From: a virus | DNA: 52,670 bases | Direction: 5' to 3' (one strand) | Virus record (IMG/VR): IMGVR_UViG_3300034068_000720 | Location: 1-52,670 of that record | Shown: positions 44,934 through 51,995 of the stretch, piece by piece | Position numbering within the stretch: the first letter of the stretch is position 1 | Layout of the letters: the number at the start of each line of letters is the position of its first letter | Position numbers and translations under genes: made by a program | Notes under the pieces: generated by a model | The model's database searches: none | Told to the model about the DNA's origin: nothing | Seen by the model: only the letters and a program-made list of their open reading frames with translations

Positions 44934-45550
44934 GTTTAGTACCAATGGTCGTTGAAAAGAGCGGCACAGGCGAGCGAGCATATGACATCTACAGTCGCTT
45001 GCTCAAAGAACGTATTGTCATGCTGGAAGGTGAAGTCACTGACCAAATGGCAAATTTGATTGTTGCCCAGTTGCTTTATCTTGAAGCAGAGAATCCTGAA
45101 AAAGACATCAGCTTGTTTATCAACAGTCCGGGCGGAAGCGTTACAGCAGGCTTGGCCATCTATGATACCATGCAGTTTATTAGACCTGACATCAGCACCT
45201 ACGTCATGGGGCAAGCGGCCAGTATGGGTAGCTTCTTGGCACAAGCAGGTGCCGCAGGCAAGCGTTTTGTTCTGCCAGAGAGTCGCACAATGATTCATCG
45301 TGTTAGCTCAGGCACACGTGGCACCAGTGGATCTATTCACGTACAAGATCTACAATTTGAAGATGCCAAACGTAGCTTTGAAGAAGCACAACGTATCAAC
45401 CGGCGCCTGACAGAATTGTATGTGCGTCATAATACAGCAGGCAAAACATATGACGAATTGTTTGCCACTATGAAGTTTGACACCTTCCTAAGTTCTGACG
45501 AAGCAGTTGCTTATGGCTTGGCTGACAAGGTTATGACCAAAAGAGTTTGA
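44930..45550 (+). CDS. clpP: ClpP-family protease subunit, catalytic Asp replaced
   Basis: 206 aa, close to bacterial ClpP along its length. Ser98 in G-Q-A-A-S-M-G-S and His123 in M-I-H-R-V are kept. Aligning the C-terminal part to E. coli ClpP puts Thr180 where the catalytic Asp171 should be. It may need a host ClpP ring partner or have low activity, or use another acid. Ends at a terminator. Confidence 0.88.
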   Translation: MSLVPMVVEKSGTGERAYDIYSRLLKERIVMLEGEVTDQMANLIVAQLLYLEAENPEKDISLFINSPGGSVTAGLAIYDTMQFIRPDISTYVMGQAASMGSFLAQAGAAGKRFVLPESRTMIHRVSSGTRGTSGSIHVQDLQFEDAKRSFEEAQRINRRLTELYVRHNTAGKTYDELFATMKFDTFLSSDEAVAYGLADKVMTKRV

Positions 45551-45569
45551 TGTAACAATTAAACAACAC

Positions 45570-45594
45570 AAAAGGATCTAAGGGTCCTTTTTCT
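45570..45594 (+). terminator. rho-independent terminator
   Basis: AAAAGGATC / GGGTCCTTTTT stem followed by T-rich sequence, 20 bases after clpP. Confidence 0.8.
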
Positions 45595-45623
45595 TTGACC
45601 TTTTTTAAAAACTGTGTTATACT
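45595..45623 (+). promoter_or_regulatory. sigma70-type promoter
   Basis: TTGACC, 17-base spacer, TATACT, directly after the clpP terminator. Confidence 0.85.
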
Positions 45624-45652
45624 ACACACTTATCAATTTACTCGAGGTAAAC

Positions 45653-46186
45653 ATGAACAAGTGGCTCGCTGGACTATGTGTAGGTATTGCAGTAATTTTT
45701 ATGATCAGGATTGAGGACCAACTTGAAGATATTCAAGCACAGGTGCAGGACCTTAATCACATTGTTAAAACCAATCAAGGTATCGCTCTTACTTCTGCAG
45801 ATGTTGATTGCATGACAAAAAATATCTATTACGAAGCAGGAGTTGAGGATAAAGTTGGCAAGTATGCAGTGGGCCATATCACAATGAATCGATTAAAGAC
45901 TGGCTACTGGGGCAAGAGCGTTTGTGATGTTGTTTACTCCAAAGACCAATTCTCTTGGACCAGACTGAAAAAGCTTCCCAAGCCTGATCAAGAAAAATGG
46001 ATCGAAAGCATGTTCATTGCCAGAGACGTAATACAGGGATATAGGGTTGCCAGTTTAGGCAATGGATTGTTTTACCATGCTGACTACATTAAAGATCCAC
46101 ATTGGGTAGATCACAAGCATAAAATTACCCAAATTGGCCGTCATATTTTCTATAATAAAGCCAAAAACAGCTGGTTAGAGTTGTAA
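45653..46186 (+). CDS. SleB-type cell-wall hydrolase (endolysin-like)
   Basis: 177 aa. N-terminal membrane anchor or signal (W-L-A-G-L-C-V-G-I-A-V-I-F-M-I), a short coiled coil, then the Hydrolase_2 domain: N-I-Y-Y-E-A-G (catalytic Glu ~60), V-G-K-Y-A-V-G-H-I-T-M-N-R, V-C-D-V-V-Y and Q-F-S-W. Cuts peptidoglycan glycan strands. The signal-anchor form suits a SAR-type endolysin. ATG 45653 chosen after GAGGTAA. Confidence 0.8.
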   Translation: MNKWLAGLCVGIAVIFMIRIEDQLEDIQAQVQDLNHIVKTNQGIALTSADVDCMTKNIYYEAGVEDKVGKYAVGHITMNRLKTGYWGKSVCDVVYSKDQFSWTRLKKLPKPDQEKWIESMFIARDVIQGYRVASLGNGLFYHADYIKDPHWVDHKHKITQIGRHIFYNKAKNSWLEL

Positions 46187-46195
46187 AAATGCAAC
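46180..46195. repeat. palindromic element GTTG-N8-CAAC, copy 3
   Basis: GTTGTAAAAATGCAAC overlapping the hydrolase stop. Confidence 0.55.
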
Positions 46196-46205
46196 AATAA
46201 CCCTT

Positions 46206-46221
46206 GTTGCTAAAATACAAC
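46206..46221. repeat. palindromic element GTTG-N8-CAAC, copy 4
   Basis: GTTGCTAAAATACAAC, 31 bases before a -35 box. Confidence 0.6.
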
Positions 46222-46252
46222 AAAAATAGGCTCAAAATACCCCAGAAAATGG

Positions 46253-46281
46253 TTGACCAAAGGCTCAAGACCGCTTATAAT
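46253..46281 (+). promoter_or_regulatory. sigma70-type promoter in 106-bp repeat
   Basis: TTGACC, 17-base spacer ending CAAGACCGCT, TATAAT. Confidence 0.85.
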
Positions 46282-46311
46282 CAATACATGTTAAGCAAAA
46301 AGGAGTTCAAG

Positions 46312-46590
46312 ATGAGTTATGTAATTGTTGCAAAAGGTACCGGTTTAATCGTTACAGATGGTCCTAACAAAACCCGTGCATACAAAACTTTTGGTGCCGC
46401 CCGTGCTACCAGAACTCGTTTGTGTAACAAAGCAGGTTGGACTGAAGACCAGTTGAACATTGTGAGCCGTGACACTTACCGTGCCCCTAAGATTACAGTT
46501 CGTAATTTGATGACAGGTGTGCCAGTAGAAATTGATGCTGATACACCTTGGGCTTGCCGTGTTGACAGCGAAGCATTTTGGAGCAATTGA
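46312..46590 (+). CDS. hypothetical phage protein
   Basis: 92 aa; S-Y-V-I-V-A-K-G-T-G-L-I-V, then basic G-A-A-R-A-T-R-T-R. Not recognised. AAGGAG 8 bases before the ATG; the longer frame through the promoter is rejected. Confidence 0.65.
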   Translation: MSYVIVAKGTGLIVTDGPNKTRAYKTFGAARATRTRLCNKAGWTEDQLNIVSRDTYRAPKITVRNLMTGVPVEIDADTPWACRVDSEAFWSN

Positions 46591-46591
46591 T

Positions 46592-46735
46592 ATGAAAGTG
46601 ATTTATAACGGTTTATTGGGTGGATGGTACATTGTGCGTGGCGCACATCAGACACCCATCAGTGGACGTTTTGAAACCAAAGAAGCCGCGGTGGCTCACT
46701 TGCGTAGACGCAATCCCATGCATACAGGAGTTTGA
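46592..46735 (+). CDS. small phage protein
   Basis: 47 aa: M-K-V-I-Y-N-G-L-L-G-G-W-Y-I-V-R-G-A-H-Q then A-V-A-H-L-R-R-R. Compact beta-beta-alpha look; function unknown. One base after the previous stop. Confidence 0.65.
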   Translation: MKVIYNGLLGGWYIVRGAHQTPISGRFETKEAAVAHLRRRNPMHTGV

Positions 46736-46736
46736 T

Positions 46737-46976
46737 ATGATATTCCCAGGTAAAAAAATAGCTCTAAATCGTGTGGGTCCACGTGAGATTTCCACAGTTG
46801 AACTTCCTAGGTTTGCTGTCGAAGATCGTGTACAGTACGAAACCTGCGTGTTCTTGGACGATGGTTCTAGCGATGTGGTTGGTCGCTATAACACCTTGGA
46901 AGAAGCACACCATTTTCATAACGCCATAGTCAGACACGAATTGTTTCATAACGATGTTGCTAAAACACAACAATAA
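46737..46976 (+). CDS. hypothetical phage protein
   Basis: 79 aa; I-F-P-G-K-K-I-A-L-N, E-D-R-V-Q-Y-E-T-C-V-F-L, then a His-rich helix. GGAG 6 bases before the ATG. Its last codons contain a copy of the palindromic element. Confidence 0.6.
   Translation: MIFPGKKIALNRVGPREISTVELPRFAVEDRVQYETCVFLDDGSSDVVGRYNTLEEAHHFHNAIVRHELFHNDVAKTQQ
46956..46971. repeat. palindromic element GTTG-N8-CAAC, copy 5
   Basis: GTTGCTAAAACACAAC inside a gene end, 29 bases before a -35 box. Confidence 0.55.
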
Positions 46977-47000
46977 CCCTGAATACTCAAGGGTCATAGG

Positions 47001-47029
47001 TTGCTCACTGGACCAAGACCGTTTATAAT
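47001..47029 (+). promoter_or_regulatory. promoter, degenerate member of the repeated family
   Basis: TTGCTC, 17-base spacer with CAAGACCG, TATAAT then ACATACATG. Confidence 0.65.
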
Positions 47030-47059
47030 ACATACATGTTGAACAAAAAGGAACTTGAA

Positions 47060-47335
47060 ATGACAGCATCGATTAGAGAAGCAGTTGGCCGCAATATGCA
47101 ACGTGAACGTGAAATCGGCATGTATGGTGTTACTGAAGACGCCTTGCGTGAAAACATTGAAAGTTCAATTACTTTTAAACTGTCAGGTCCTATGATGATT
47201 GTGGCAGGCATGCTGAGTGACGCACAAGAGATGATGGCATATGAGCAACCTGACTTTCGCACTATTGAAGCTCAACGTCAATTGCTCAATCGTGCCAAGT
47301 GGGTTTTGTTTGAATACATGGACACAACGAAATAA
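47060..47335 (+). CDS. hypothetical phage protein
   Basis: 91 aa, helical (I-R-E-A-V-G-R-N-M-Q-R-E-R-E, then E-A-Q-R-Q-L-L-N-R-A-K-W-V). AAGGAA 9 bases before the ATG. Not recognised. Confidence 0.6.
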   Translation: MTASIREAVGRNMQREREIGMYGVTEDALRENIESSITFKLSGPMMIVAGMLSDAQEMMAYEQPDFRTIEAQRQLLNRAKWVLFEYMDTTK

Positions 47336-47344
47336 GGAATTATT

Positions 47345-47512
47345 ATGAAAATCTCTACCGCTATCTCAGTATTACAAAAAGATGCAGACTTTTTGGGTAT
47401 GCCTTTATTGGACTTCTTGAAGTTCGTTAAAACAAACCCCATGGCTCAAACTCAAAAGACCATGGAAGCTTATCGTGTGTTTGAAGCTCAGGCCGCAGAG
47501 TTCTTTGCTTAA
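47345..47512 (+). CDS. small phage protein
   Basis: 55 aa: M-K-I-S-T-A-I-S-V-L-Q-K-D-A-D-F-L then a helical tail E-A-Q-A-A-E-F-F. AAGGAA upstream. Function unknown. Confidence 0.6.
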   Translation: MKISTAISVLQKDADFLGMPLLDFLKFVKTNPMAQTQKTMEAYRVFEAQAAEFFA

Positions 47513-47521
47513 GGAGAAATT

Positions 47522-47575
47522 ATGAAAGCACTTATTGGATCAGTATCTGGTATCATAGTGCTAGTAATTTTTTAA
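47522..47575 (+). CDS. 17-aa hydrophobic peptide, possibly a truncated membrane protein
   Basis: M-K-A-L-I-G-S-V-S-G-I-I-V-L-V-I-F with AAGGAG placed perfectly. It ends inside the 3' end of the convergent radical SAM gene, which may have cut off a longer protein. Confidence 0.45.
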   Translation: MKALIGSVSGIIVLVIF

Positions 47576-49013
47576 TGTAAGACTGTATGTGATTTTTTCC
47601 TGTTTCAACCAATTGACTTGTGCTGAAACTTATTTTGCTAAGTTTTTTCTCAAACAACGTTTTATCAAATCCGTATTGCATCAACATCAAGGTATACCAA
47701 GATCCAAACCTAGCTGTAATTGCTCCTTGTCTTGGTGCCAACTCTTTTAAGAAAACTTCTACATCATAGTAATTCCACTGATCGTTGACCCATGCCCAGG
47801 GTCTTTTCTGATAAGGAAATGTATAACCGTAATTGGTTGCGTTTCTCTCAAACTCACTGAGATTTTTGGAATCACCATTTTGATTCATTCCTAGAGTGTG
47901 TAGCGCCATATGATGTAGATCATTTTGTTCAAACCAATCCAATGTACTGTTTATGCTCTCTTTATTATCCCCGGGCAAGCCTACGATAAAACTTAAAGTT
48001 TGATAGACCTTGTTACCCCAGATATCGTGATATAATCGCGGAATATAGTCTCTGGCTTTCTTGCCACTCCAGGCTTTTCCTATAACTGTTGATCCTTTTT
48101 CTCCGAGAGTTTCAATACCGTGAAATGCCGCCAGCAGACCCGACTCGGCCAGCATGTAAGGTACATCTTCATACCTATCTAATAAGTCTGCTCTTAGGTA
48201 TGCAGTATAGTTAATTTTAAAAGGCAAAGATGTAACCATCTTATGCCATTCCCGCATCTTGTATTCTGTATCATTGAATGTATCGCAGATAACATAATAA
48301 TTTGTTATTCCCCATTTCGCGTAGTTATGTAATAACTCAGTTTTGATTAATTCCATACTTCTAAGATAATCTAATTTTCCTCTGCCCAACATCAAGTGGT
48401 TACAAAACTTACATTTAAAAATACAGCCCCGGCTGATTTCTATTGGTAAGGTTTCTCCGGGCATAATACAATCACTGTCAGTAAACAAATGATTATCTGT
48501 TTCTATATTAAATTGTAGATTTCTTGCAGACTTGTAATTTTTAAAAAGTCCCCAGGACTTAATTTCAAATTCGAATAACGGTTGTTCTCCGTGTCCTTTG
48601 TAAAATTTTAAAAGTTCAACAAAGGTATCTTCACCGTATTCTAAAATACAGGCATAATCCTTCTTTACGATGTTGTCCTTAGTTGTGGGAGACGATGCTT
48701 GATACCCACCAAAGACTAATTTTATCTTGGGATATTCTTTGGTTATGCGATTAATTACATTAATGACATAATCAGGAATTAATCCTTTTTCAGTTAAAAA
48801 TGTTGTAGAGATTCCTAATACACAGGTTGTTGGTGTAATAAATTTTACTGTTAATGTGTATAGTTCTTCCTCAGTAAGATGTAAAAGGTGATCGATTACT
48901 TGAGCTGTATATCCTGCATCTCTGGTAGCTTTTGCAATTTTATAAGCACCGAGAGTCCTATGTATCATATATTTGTTGAGACCAGGACCAGCATTCCATA
49001 AAATTACATCCAT
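47553..49013 (-). CDS. B12-binding-type radical SAM enzyme
   Basis: 486 aa. N-terminal Rossmann-like domain (L-G-A-Y-K-I-A-K-A-T, V-L-G-I-S-T-T-F, L-V-F-G-G-Y), radical SAM C-I-F-K-C-K-F-C (Cys ~197, 201, 204), C-D-T-F-N-D and V-G-L-P-G-D. Shares L-P-I-E-I-S-R-G-C-I-F-K-C with 38488-40116. AAAGGAA upstream and GATAAATA at 49034-49041. Sits opposite to the surrounding small genes, suggesting insertion. Confidence 0.8.
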   Translation of the reverse strand: MDVILWNAGPGLNKYMIHRTLGAYKIAKATRDAGYTAQVIDHLLHLTEEELYTLTVKFITPTTCVLGISTTFLTEKGLIPDYVINVINRITKEYPKIKLVFGGYQASSPTTKDNIVKKDYACILEYGEDTFVELLKFYKGHGEQPLFEFEIKSWGLFKNYKSARNLQFNIETDNHLFTDSDCIMPGETLPIEISRGCIFKCKFCNHLMLGRGKLDYLRSMELIKTELLHNYAKWGITNYYVICDTFNDTEYKMREWHKMVTSLPFKINYTAYLRADLLDRYEDVPYMLAESGLLAAFHGIETLGEKGSTVIGKAWSGKKARDYIPRLYHDIWGNKVYQTLSFIVGLPGDNKESINSTLDWFEQNDLHHMALHTLGMNQNGDSKNLSEFERNATNYGYTFPYQKRPWAWVNDQWNYYDVEVFLKELAPRQGAITARFGSWYTLMLMQYGFDKTLFEKKLSKISFSTSQLVETGKNHIQSYIKKLLAL

Positions 49014-49033
49014 AAAATTCCTTTTATATTAGA

Positions 49034-49041
49034 TATTTATC
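49034..49041 (-). promoter_or_regulatory. late-type octamer GATAAATA
   Basis: Seven of eight on the minus strand, 20 bases before ATG 49013 with a Shine-Dalgarno between. Confidence 0.5.
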
Positions 49042-49049
49042 ACAATCTC

Positions 49050-49078
49050 TTGACACAAATTGGTTCTTGTGTTATAAT
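49050..49078 (+). promoter_or_regulatory. sigma70-type promoter
   Basis: TTGACA, 17-base spacer, TATAAT. Confidence 0.9.
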
Positions 49079-49103
49079 TGGTACTTAGAAACAAGGAGTT
49101 GAT

Positions 49104-49313
49104 ATGGGTTACAAGATTTTGAATTCCGTAGACCGTATGCGTGAAAAGTATGGTCCACGTGCGGGCCTAGAAGGTCCTTTCAACTTCAATGGTCGTGTGT
49201 TATACTACGATGTCAGGGAAGGTGCCTACTACGATCCAACCACAGACTTCTACCTGGCCCAGGATGAGATGTACATGATTGAGCAACGAATCGTAGACAC
49301 CTTATCACAATGA
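49104..49313 (+). CDS. small phage protein
   Basis: 69 aa: S-V-D-R-M-R-E-K-Y-G-P-R-A-G-L-E-G-P-F, then Y-Y-D-P-T-T-D-F-Y-L. AAGGAG 7 bases before the ATG; ATGA overlap with the next gene. Function unknown. Confidence 0.7.
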   Translation: MGYKILNSVDRMREKYGPRAGLEGPFNFNGRVLYYDVREGAYYDPTTDFYLAQDEMYMIEQRIVDTLSQ

Positions 49314-49543
49314 AGTTTGACTTTGATGAAGTGCTACAGTGGGCAGGTGCAGTTTTAATTATTGCAGGGCACTCATTGAACGCCATTGGCCCTTCAATGT
49401 ATCCTTATAATATTGTGGTCTTTGCCCTAGGAACCGTAGCGTTTTTAACCTGGGCCATTCGTGCAGGGAATCGACCACAAATGGCAGTTAATTTAGTGTC
49501 AATAGCCATTGGACTTGTAGGGTTAATATCTGCCTTTGGTTGA
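49310..49543 (+). CDS. small membrane protein
   Basis: 77 aa with three hydrophobic segments (A-G-A-V-L-I-I-A-G-H-S-L, I-V-V-F-A-L-G-T-V-A-F-L, L-V-S-I-A-I-G-L-V-G-L). Common phage type, unknown role. Its stop lies in the next -35 box. Confidence 0.7.
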   Translation: MKFDFDEVLQWAGAVLIIAGHSLNAIGPSMYPYNIVVFALGTVAFLTWAIRAGNRPQMAVNLVSIAIGLVGLISAFG

Positions 49544-49568
49544 CCAAAAATTTCCAACCTGCTATAAT
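49540..49568 (+). promoter_or_regulatory. sigma70-type promoter overlapping a stop codon
   Basis: TTGACC, 17-base spacer, TATAAT. Confidence 0.85.
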
Positions 49569-49598
49569 ACTTGTATCAAGACTAAACAAGGATTAAAA

Positions 49599-49958
49599 AT
49601 GAAATTGCGTGTCGTAACATGGTTTTTTGTTACCTACCTTGACGGTGACTATGGTTTTGGTAAGCGTAATAATGAATACTTTTACATTCCTGACGATGAA
49701 ACATATAAAAAACATTTTCGAAAAGACTGGAAAATGTTGGATTTTATTTTGTACCAGTTAGCACCTAAAATTGTATTAAACAATAAAACAATACAAGCAA
49801 ATCCCAAGCGATATGGAGAAATAATATCTGACTGGGAATTAGTTGACAACAGCTTTTTAACGGAATATGAGCAGTACCAAATTTGGCGCCATGGCGAGGT
49901 CTGTGACCCTACTCCGATTATACCGTCCTTTGTAGCCGGTCCTGGCGTCAGATATTAG
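49599..49958 (+). CDS. hypothetical phage protein
   Basis: 119 aa; L-R-V-V-T-W-F-F-V-T-Y-L-D-G-D-Y-G-F-G, then D-W-K-M-L-D-F-I-L. AAGGA before ATG 49599. Not recognised. Confidence 0.6.
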   Translation: MKLRVVTWFFVTYLDGDYGFGKRNNEYFYIPDDETYKKHFRKDWKMLDFILYQLAPKIVLNNKTIQANPKRYGEIISDWELVDNSFLTEYEQYQIWRHGEVCDPTPIIPSFVAGPGVRY

Positions 49959-49964
49959 GTGAAA

Positions 49965-49987
49965 TTCTGCTTAATTTTTAAGCAGAA
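49965..49987 (+). other. perfect 10-bp stem-loop
   Basis: TTCTGCTTAA / TTAAGCAGAA with a 3-base loop; no T-tract follows, so not a typical terminator. Confidence 0.6.
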
Positions 49988-49991
49988 AAGT

Positions 49992-50007
49992 GTTGCTAAA
50001 ATACAAC
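49992..50007. repeat. palindromic element GTTG-N8-CAAC, copy 6
   Basis: GTTGCTAAAATACAAC, identical to copy 4. Confidence 0.6.
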
Positions 50008-50038
50008 AAAAATAGGCTCAAAATAACCCAAAAAACGG

Positions 50039-50067
50039 TTGACCAAAACCTAAAAACCGCTTATAAT
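50039..50067 (+). promoter_or_regulatory. sigma70-type promoter in 106-bp repeat
   Basis: TTGACC, 17-base spacer, TATAAT then ACATACATG. Confidence 0.85.
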
Positions 50068-50097
50068 ACATACATGTTAAGCAAAAAGGAGTTCAAA

Positions 50098-50481
50098 ATG
50101 GAAGACTTTAAAAGCTGGGAAGAGATGAGCGATTTGGAGCAAGCCCAATGCACTTTTTGGGACATGTACAAGGATGCTTATGGCTTCCGTCCCCGCGGTA
50201 TTGATACTTCTACTTGGACTCTTGAGCAGTTCCAAGATGAGTTTGTGATCTTGGGTCAAGCCATTGACCGCGAAGAGACAGCTCGCAAGGCTTCCGAAGC
50301 TGAGGCAATCGACAAGTTCGAGAAGCATGTAGTCAACACCATCTGTATGGGTGCTGGTGACCGTGCTACGGCACTTCGTTGGATCATGGATGCTTCTAGT
50401 GCCAATGGTGATTGGGAATATCTTTGCTACGATCTGGGCCTCCCATATCGCTACTTTTCGGTTGACAAGGTTGCAGTTTAA
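50098..50481 (+). CDS. hypothetical phage protein
   Basis: 127 aa, acidic, Trp-rich N-terminus (E-D-F-K-S-W-E-E-M-S-D-L-E-Q-A-Q). Not recognised. Its last codons (S-V-D-K-V-A-V) contain the next -35 box, like the gene at 14244. Confidence 0.65.
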   Translation: MEDFKSWEEMSDLEQAQCTFWDMYKDAYGFRPRGIDTSTWTLEQFQDEFVILGQAIDREETARKASEAEAIDKFEKHVVNTICMGAGDRATALRWIMDASSANGDWEYLCYDLGLPYRYFSVDKVAV

Positions 50482-50490
50482 TTGTATAAT
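50462..50490 (+). promoter_or_regulatory. sigma70-type promoter inside a gene end
   Basis: TTGACA within coding sequence, 17-base spacer, TATAAT then ACAAACATG. Confidence 0.85.
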
Positions 50491-50517
50491 ACAAACATGT
50501 TCAAAAAGGAGTTAACG

Positions 50518-50775
50518 ATGTCAGCATTAAAAACATACTTGGTTCGTAAAAACGCATATGGTACAATCTTTGGTGCCAAAGAACTTACCCTGGACAATGC
50601 TACGGACCGTCAACGGATTGCTGATTCGATTGACTCAGATCTGAGTCCTGAGAATTTGTCATGCGACGGTGAGTTGCCCCGTAGTCTGGTTCAAGCCCGT
50701 TACAAGGAATTGACAGCCGCGGCAAAAGAATTGCAAAAGTTGGATCCCTCTGTTAAGTTTTACGAATTTGCTTAA
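50518..50775 (+). CDS. hypothetical phage protein
   Basis: 85 aa; S-A-L-K-T-Y-L-V-R-K-N-A-Y-G-T, then L-V-Q-A-R-Y-K-E-L. AAGGAG 8 bases before the ATG. Unknown. Confidence 0.6.
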   Translation: MSALKTYLVRKNAYGTIFGAKELTLDNATDRQRIADSIDSDLSPENLSCDGELPRSLVQARYKELTAAAKELQKLDPSVKFYEFA

Positions 50776-50784
50776 GGAATAAAA

Positions 50785-51195
50785 ATGGCATACGTTAGTC
50801 AAGAACTCAAAAGTAAGTTAAGCCCTGCTATCAAGGCAGTTTGCAAAAAGTATGGCATCAAGGCCAGTATTGCAGTTCGCAGTCACATGACCCTGTGTCT
50901 TAATATCAAAAGCGGTGCTATTGATTTTATTGGTAACAGCAATCGTGTGTGTGGTGCAGACTTTTACCAAGTGGCACGAGGCTTTAAACCCAACACCACT
51001 GGTTACGATCAAGTAAACCCTTATCACTTTCAAAATCATTATGATGGTGATGCTCGAGCATTCTTGACTGAGGTACTTGCAGTTATGAATGACGGTAACT
51101 GGGACAAGAGTGACATCCAAAGTGATTACTTTAATGTAGGTTGGTATGTGGATGTGAACATTGGCACCTGGAACAAGCCTTATACAGTAGCATAA
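50785..51195 (+). CDS. conserved phage protein
   Basis: 136 aa; L-S-P-A-I-K-A-V-C-K-K-Y-G-I-K-A-S-I-A-V-R, I-K-S-G-A-I-D-F, V-N-P-Y-H-F, and S-D-Y-F-N-V-G-W-Y-V-D-V. A type I recognise from many phages, without known function. AAGGAA before the ATG; TAATG overlap with the next gene. Confidence 0.75.
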   Translation: MAYVSQELKSKLSPAIKAVCKKYGIKASIAVRSHMTLCLNIKSGAIDFIGNSNRVCGADFYQVARGFKPNTTGYDQVNPYHFQNHYDGDARAFLTEVLAVMNDGNWDKSDIQSDYFNVGWYVDVNIGTWNKPYTVA

Positions 51196-51386
51196 TGCCT
51201 TATAACATTGAGTTCCCTGCCTTGTATGCAATAACACAAATGCAAGCAGATAGGCTTAGAGCAGTTGGTGATAATTTAGAATACTATTCAGTAGATGTAA
51301 GGATTGATTATGAGCGGTGGATTCAGTACCAAACGGAATATGGCAAATGGTCGAGGGATTCCGTATCCAATGACTTCAATGGCTGA
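51195..51386 (+). CDS. hypothetical phage protein
   Basis: 63 aa; P-Y-N-I-E-F-P-A-L-Y-A-I-T, then I-D-Y-E-R-W-I-Q-Y-Q. Coupled to the previous gene by overlap. Unknown. Confidence 0.55.
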   Translation: MPYNIEFPALYAITQMQADRLRAVGDNLEYYSVDVRIDYERWIQYQTEYGKWSRDSVSNDFNG

Positions 51387-51414
51387 AGCAAATCAAAAAC
51401 GTAGAAAGACTAAA

Positions 51415-51681
51415 ATGAGTTTCAAACAAAAACTTCGCGAGTGGTTGTACGATGACAGCAACGAGACGCCACCTCACATTGAGCGTGATGAGAATGACTT
51501 GCGTGAAGAACAGGCTATCAACTTTAGTATAATCCCTGCGGCAGGTGGTCGCATTGTACAGGTACGGGTTTATGACCATCGCAAAGATCACAATGTGACT
51601 AAACTGCATATCATTACGCCCGAAGAGAACTTGGCTGAGAGCCTTGCACAAATCTTACAAATCGAACAACTGAGCCGATAA
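51415..51681 (+). CDS. T4-like/cyanophage-type conserved protein
   Basis: 88 aa starting M-S-F-K-Q-K-L-R-E-W-L-Y-D-D, with V-Q-V-R-V-Y-D-H-R-K-D, L-H-I-I-T-P-E-E-N-L and a helical end. This matches my memory of a small protein of T4-like aquatic phages that starts M-S-F-K-x-K-L-R-x-W-L, which decides the start over the ATG at 51379. Function unknown. TAATG overlap next. Confidence 0.7.
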   Translation: MSFKQKLREWLYDDSNETPPHIERDENDLREEQAINFSIIPAAGGRIVQVRVYDHRKDHNVTKLHIITPEENLAESLAQILQIEQLSR

Positions 51682-51995
51682 TGGACGCATACAAGGAAGT
51701 TACCGGCGGCCAGTTTCCTGCCCACACTTATCTATTGGATGGCAACAACTTGGTGGCCTACATTAAGATAGGAGAGCAGAAGCCTTTCTATTTTAAGAAT
51801 CCAATTAAAGGATTTGACCGACGTGGTCGCAAGTTTATAAAGACTGATTCTAAGACTTTCAATGCCAAGGTAGTGAGCCATCTCATTGAGGTAAAAGGAT
51901 CAAATGGCAATAGTTACCAAGTTGATCCGGAAGCACGTACATGCACCTGCCCTGGCTTTTCATTTCGTGGATCATGCAAACATATAAATGTATAA
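51681..51995 (+). CDS. SWIM-type zinc-finger protein
   Basis: 104 aa. C-terminal C-T-C-P-G-F-S-F-R-G-S-C-K-H fits C-x-C-xn-C-x-H of SWIM fingers, found in nucleic-acid-associated proteins. The N-terminal part is strand-rich. Overlaps the next gene by 8 bases. Confidence 0.7.
   Translation: MDAYKEVTGGQFPAHTYLLDGNNLVAYIKIGEQKPFYFKNPIKGFDRRGRKFIKTDSKTFNAKVVSHLIEVKGSNGNSYQVDPEARTCTCPGFSFRGSCKHINV

Larger units (their letters stand above)
46206..46311 (+). repeat. 106-bp upstream repeat, copy A
   Basis: Equal in length to 49992-50097 and differing at about ten positions; holds the palindrome, promoter, leader and AAGGAG, ending at the ATG. Confidence 0.85.
49992..50097 (+). repeat. 106-bp upstream repeat, copy B
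   Basis: Second copy of 46206-46311, also ending exactly at an ATG. Confidence 0.85.

Noticed and set aside
46204-46311. Matching N-terminal extensions of about 36 residues upstream of 46312 and 50098
   Set aside because: The similarity is due to the duplicated promoter DNA; start codons with AAGGAG lie after the promoters.
49965-49987. Terminator after the gene at 49599
   Set aside because: The 10-bp stem is perfect, but no T-tract follows on either strand, so it is listed only as a stem-loop.
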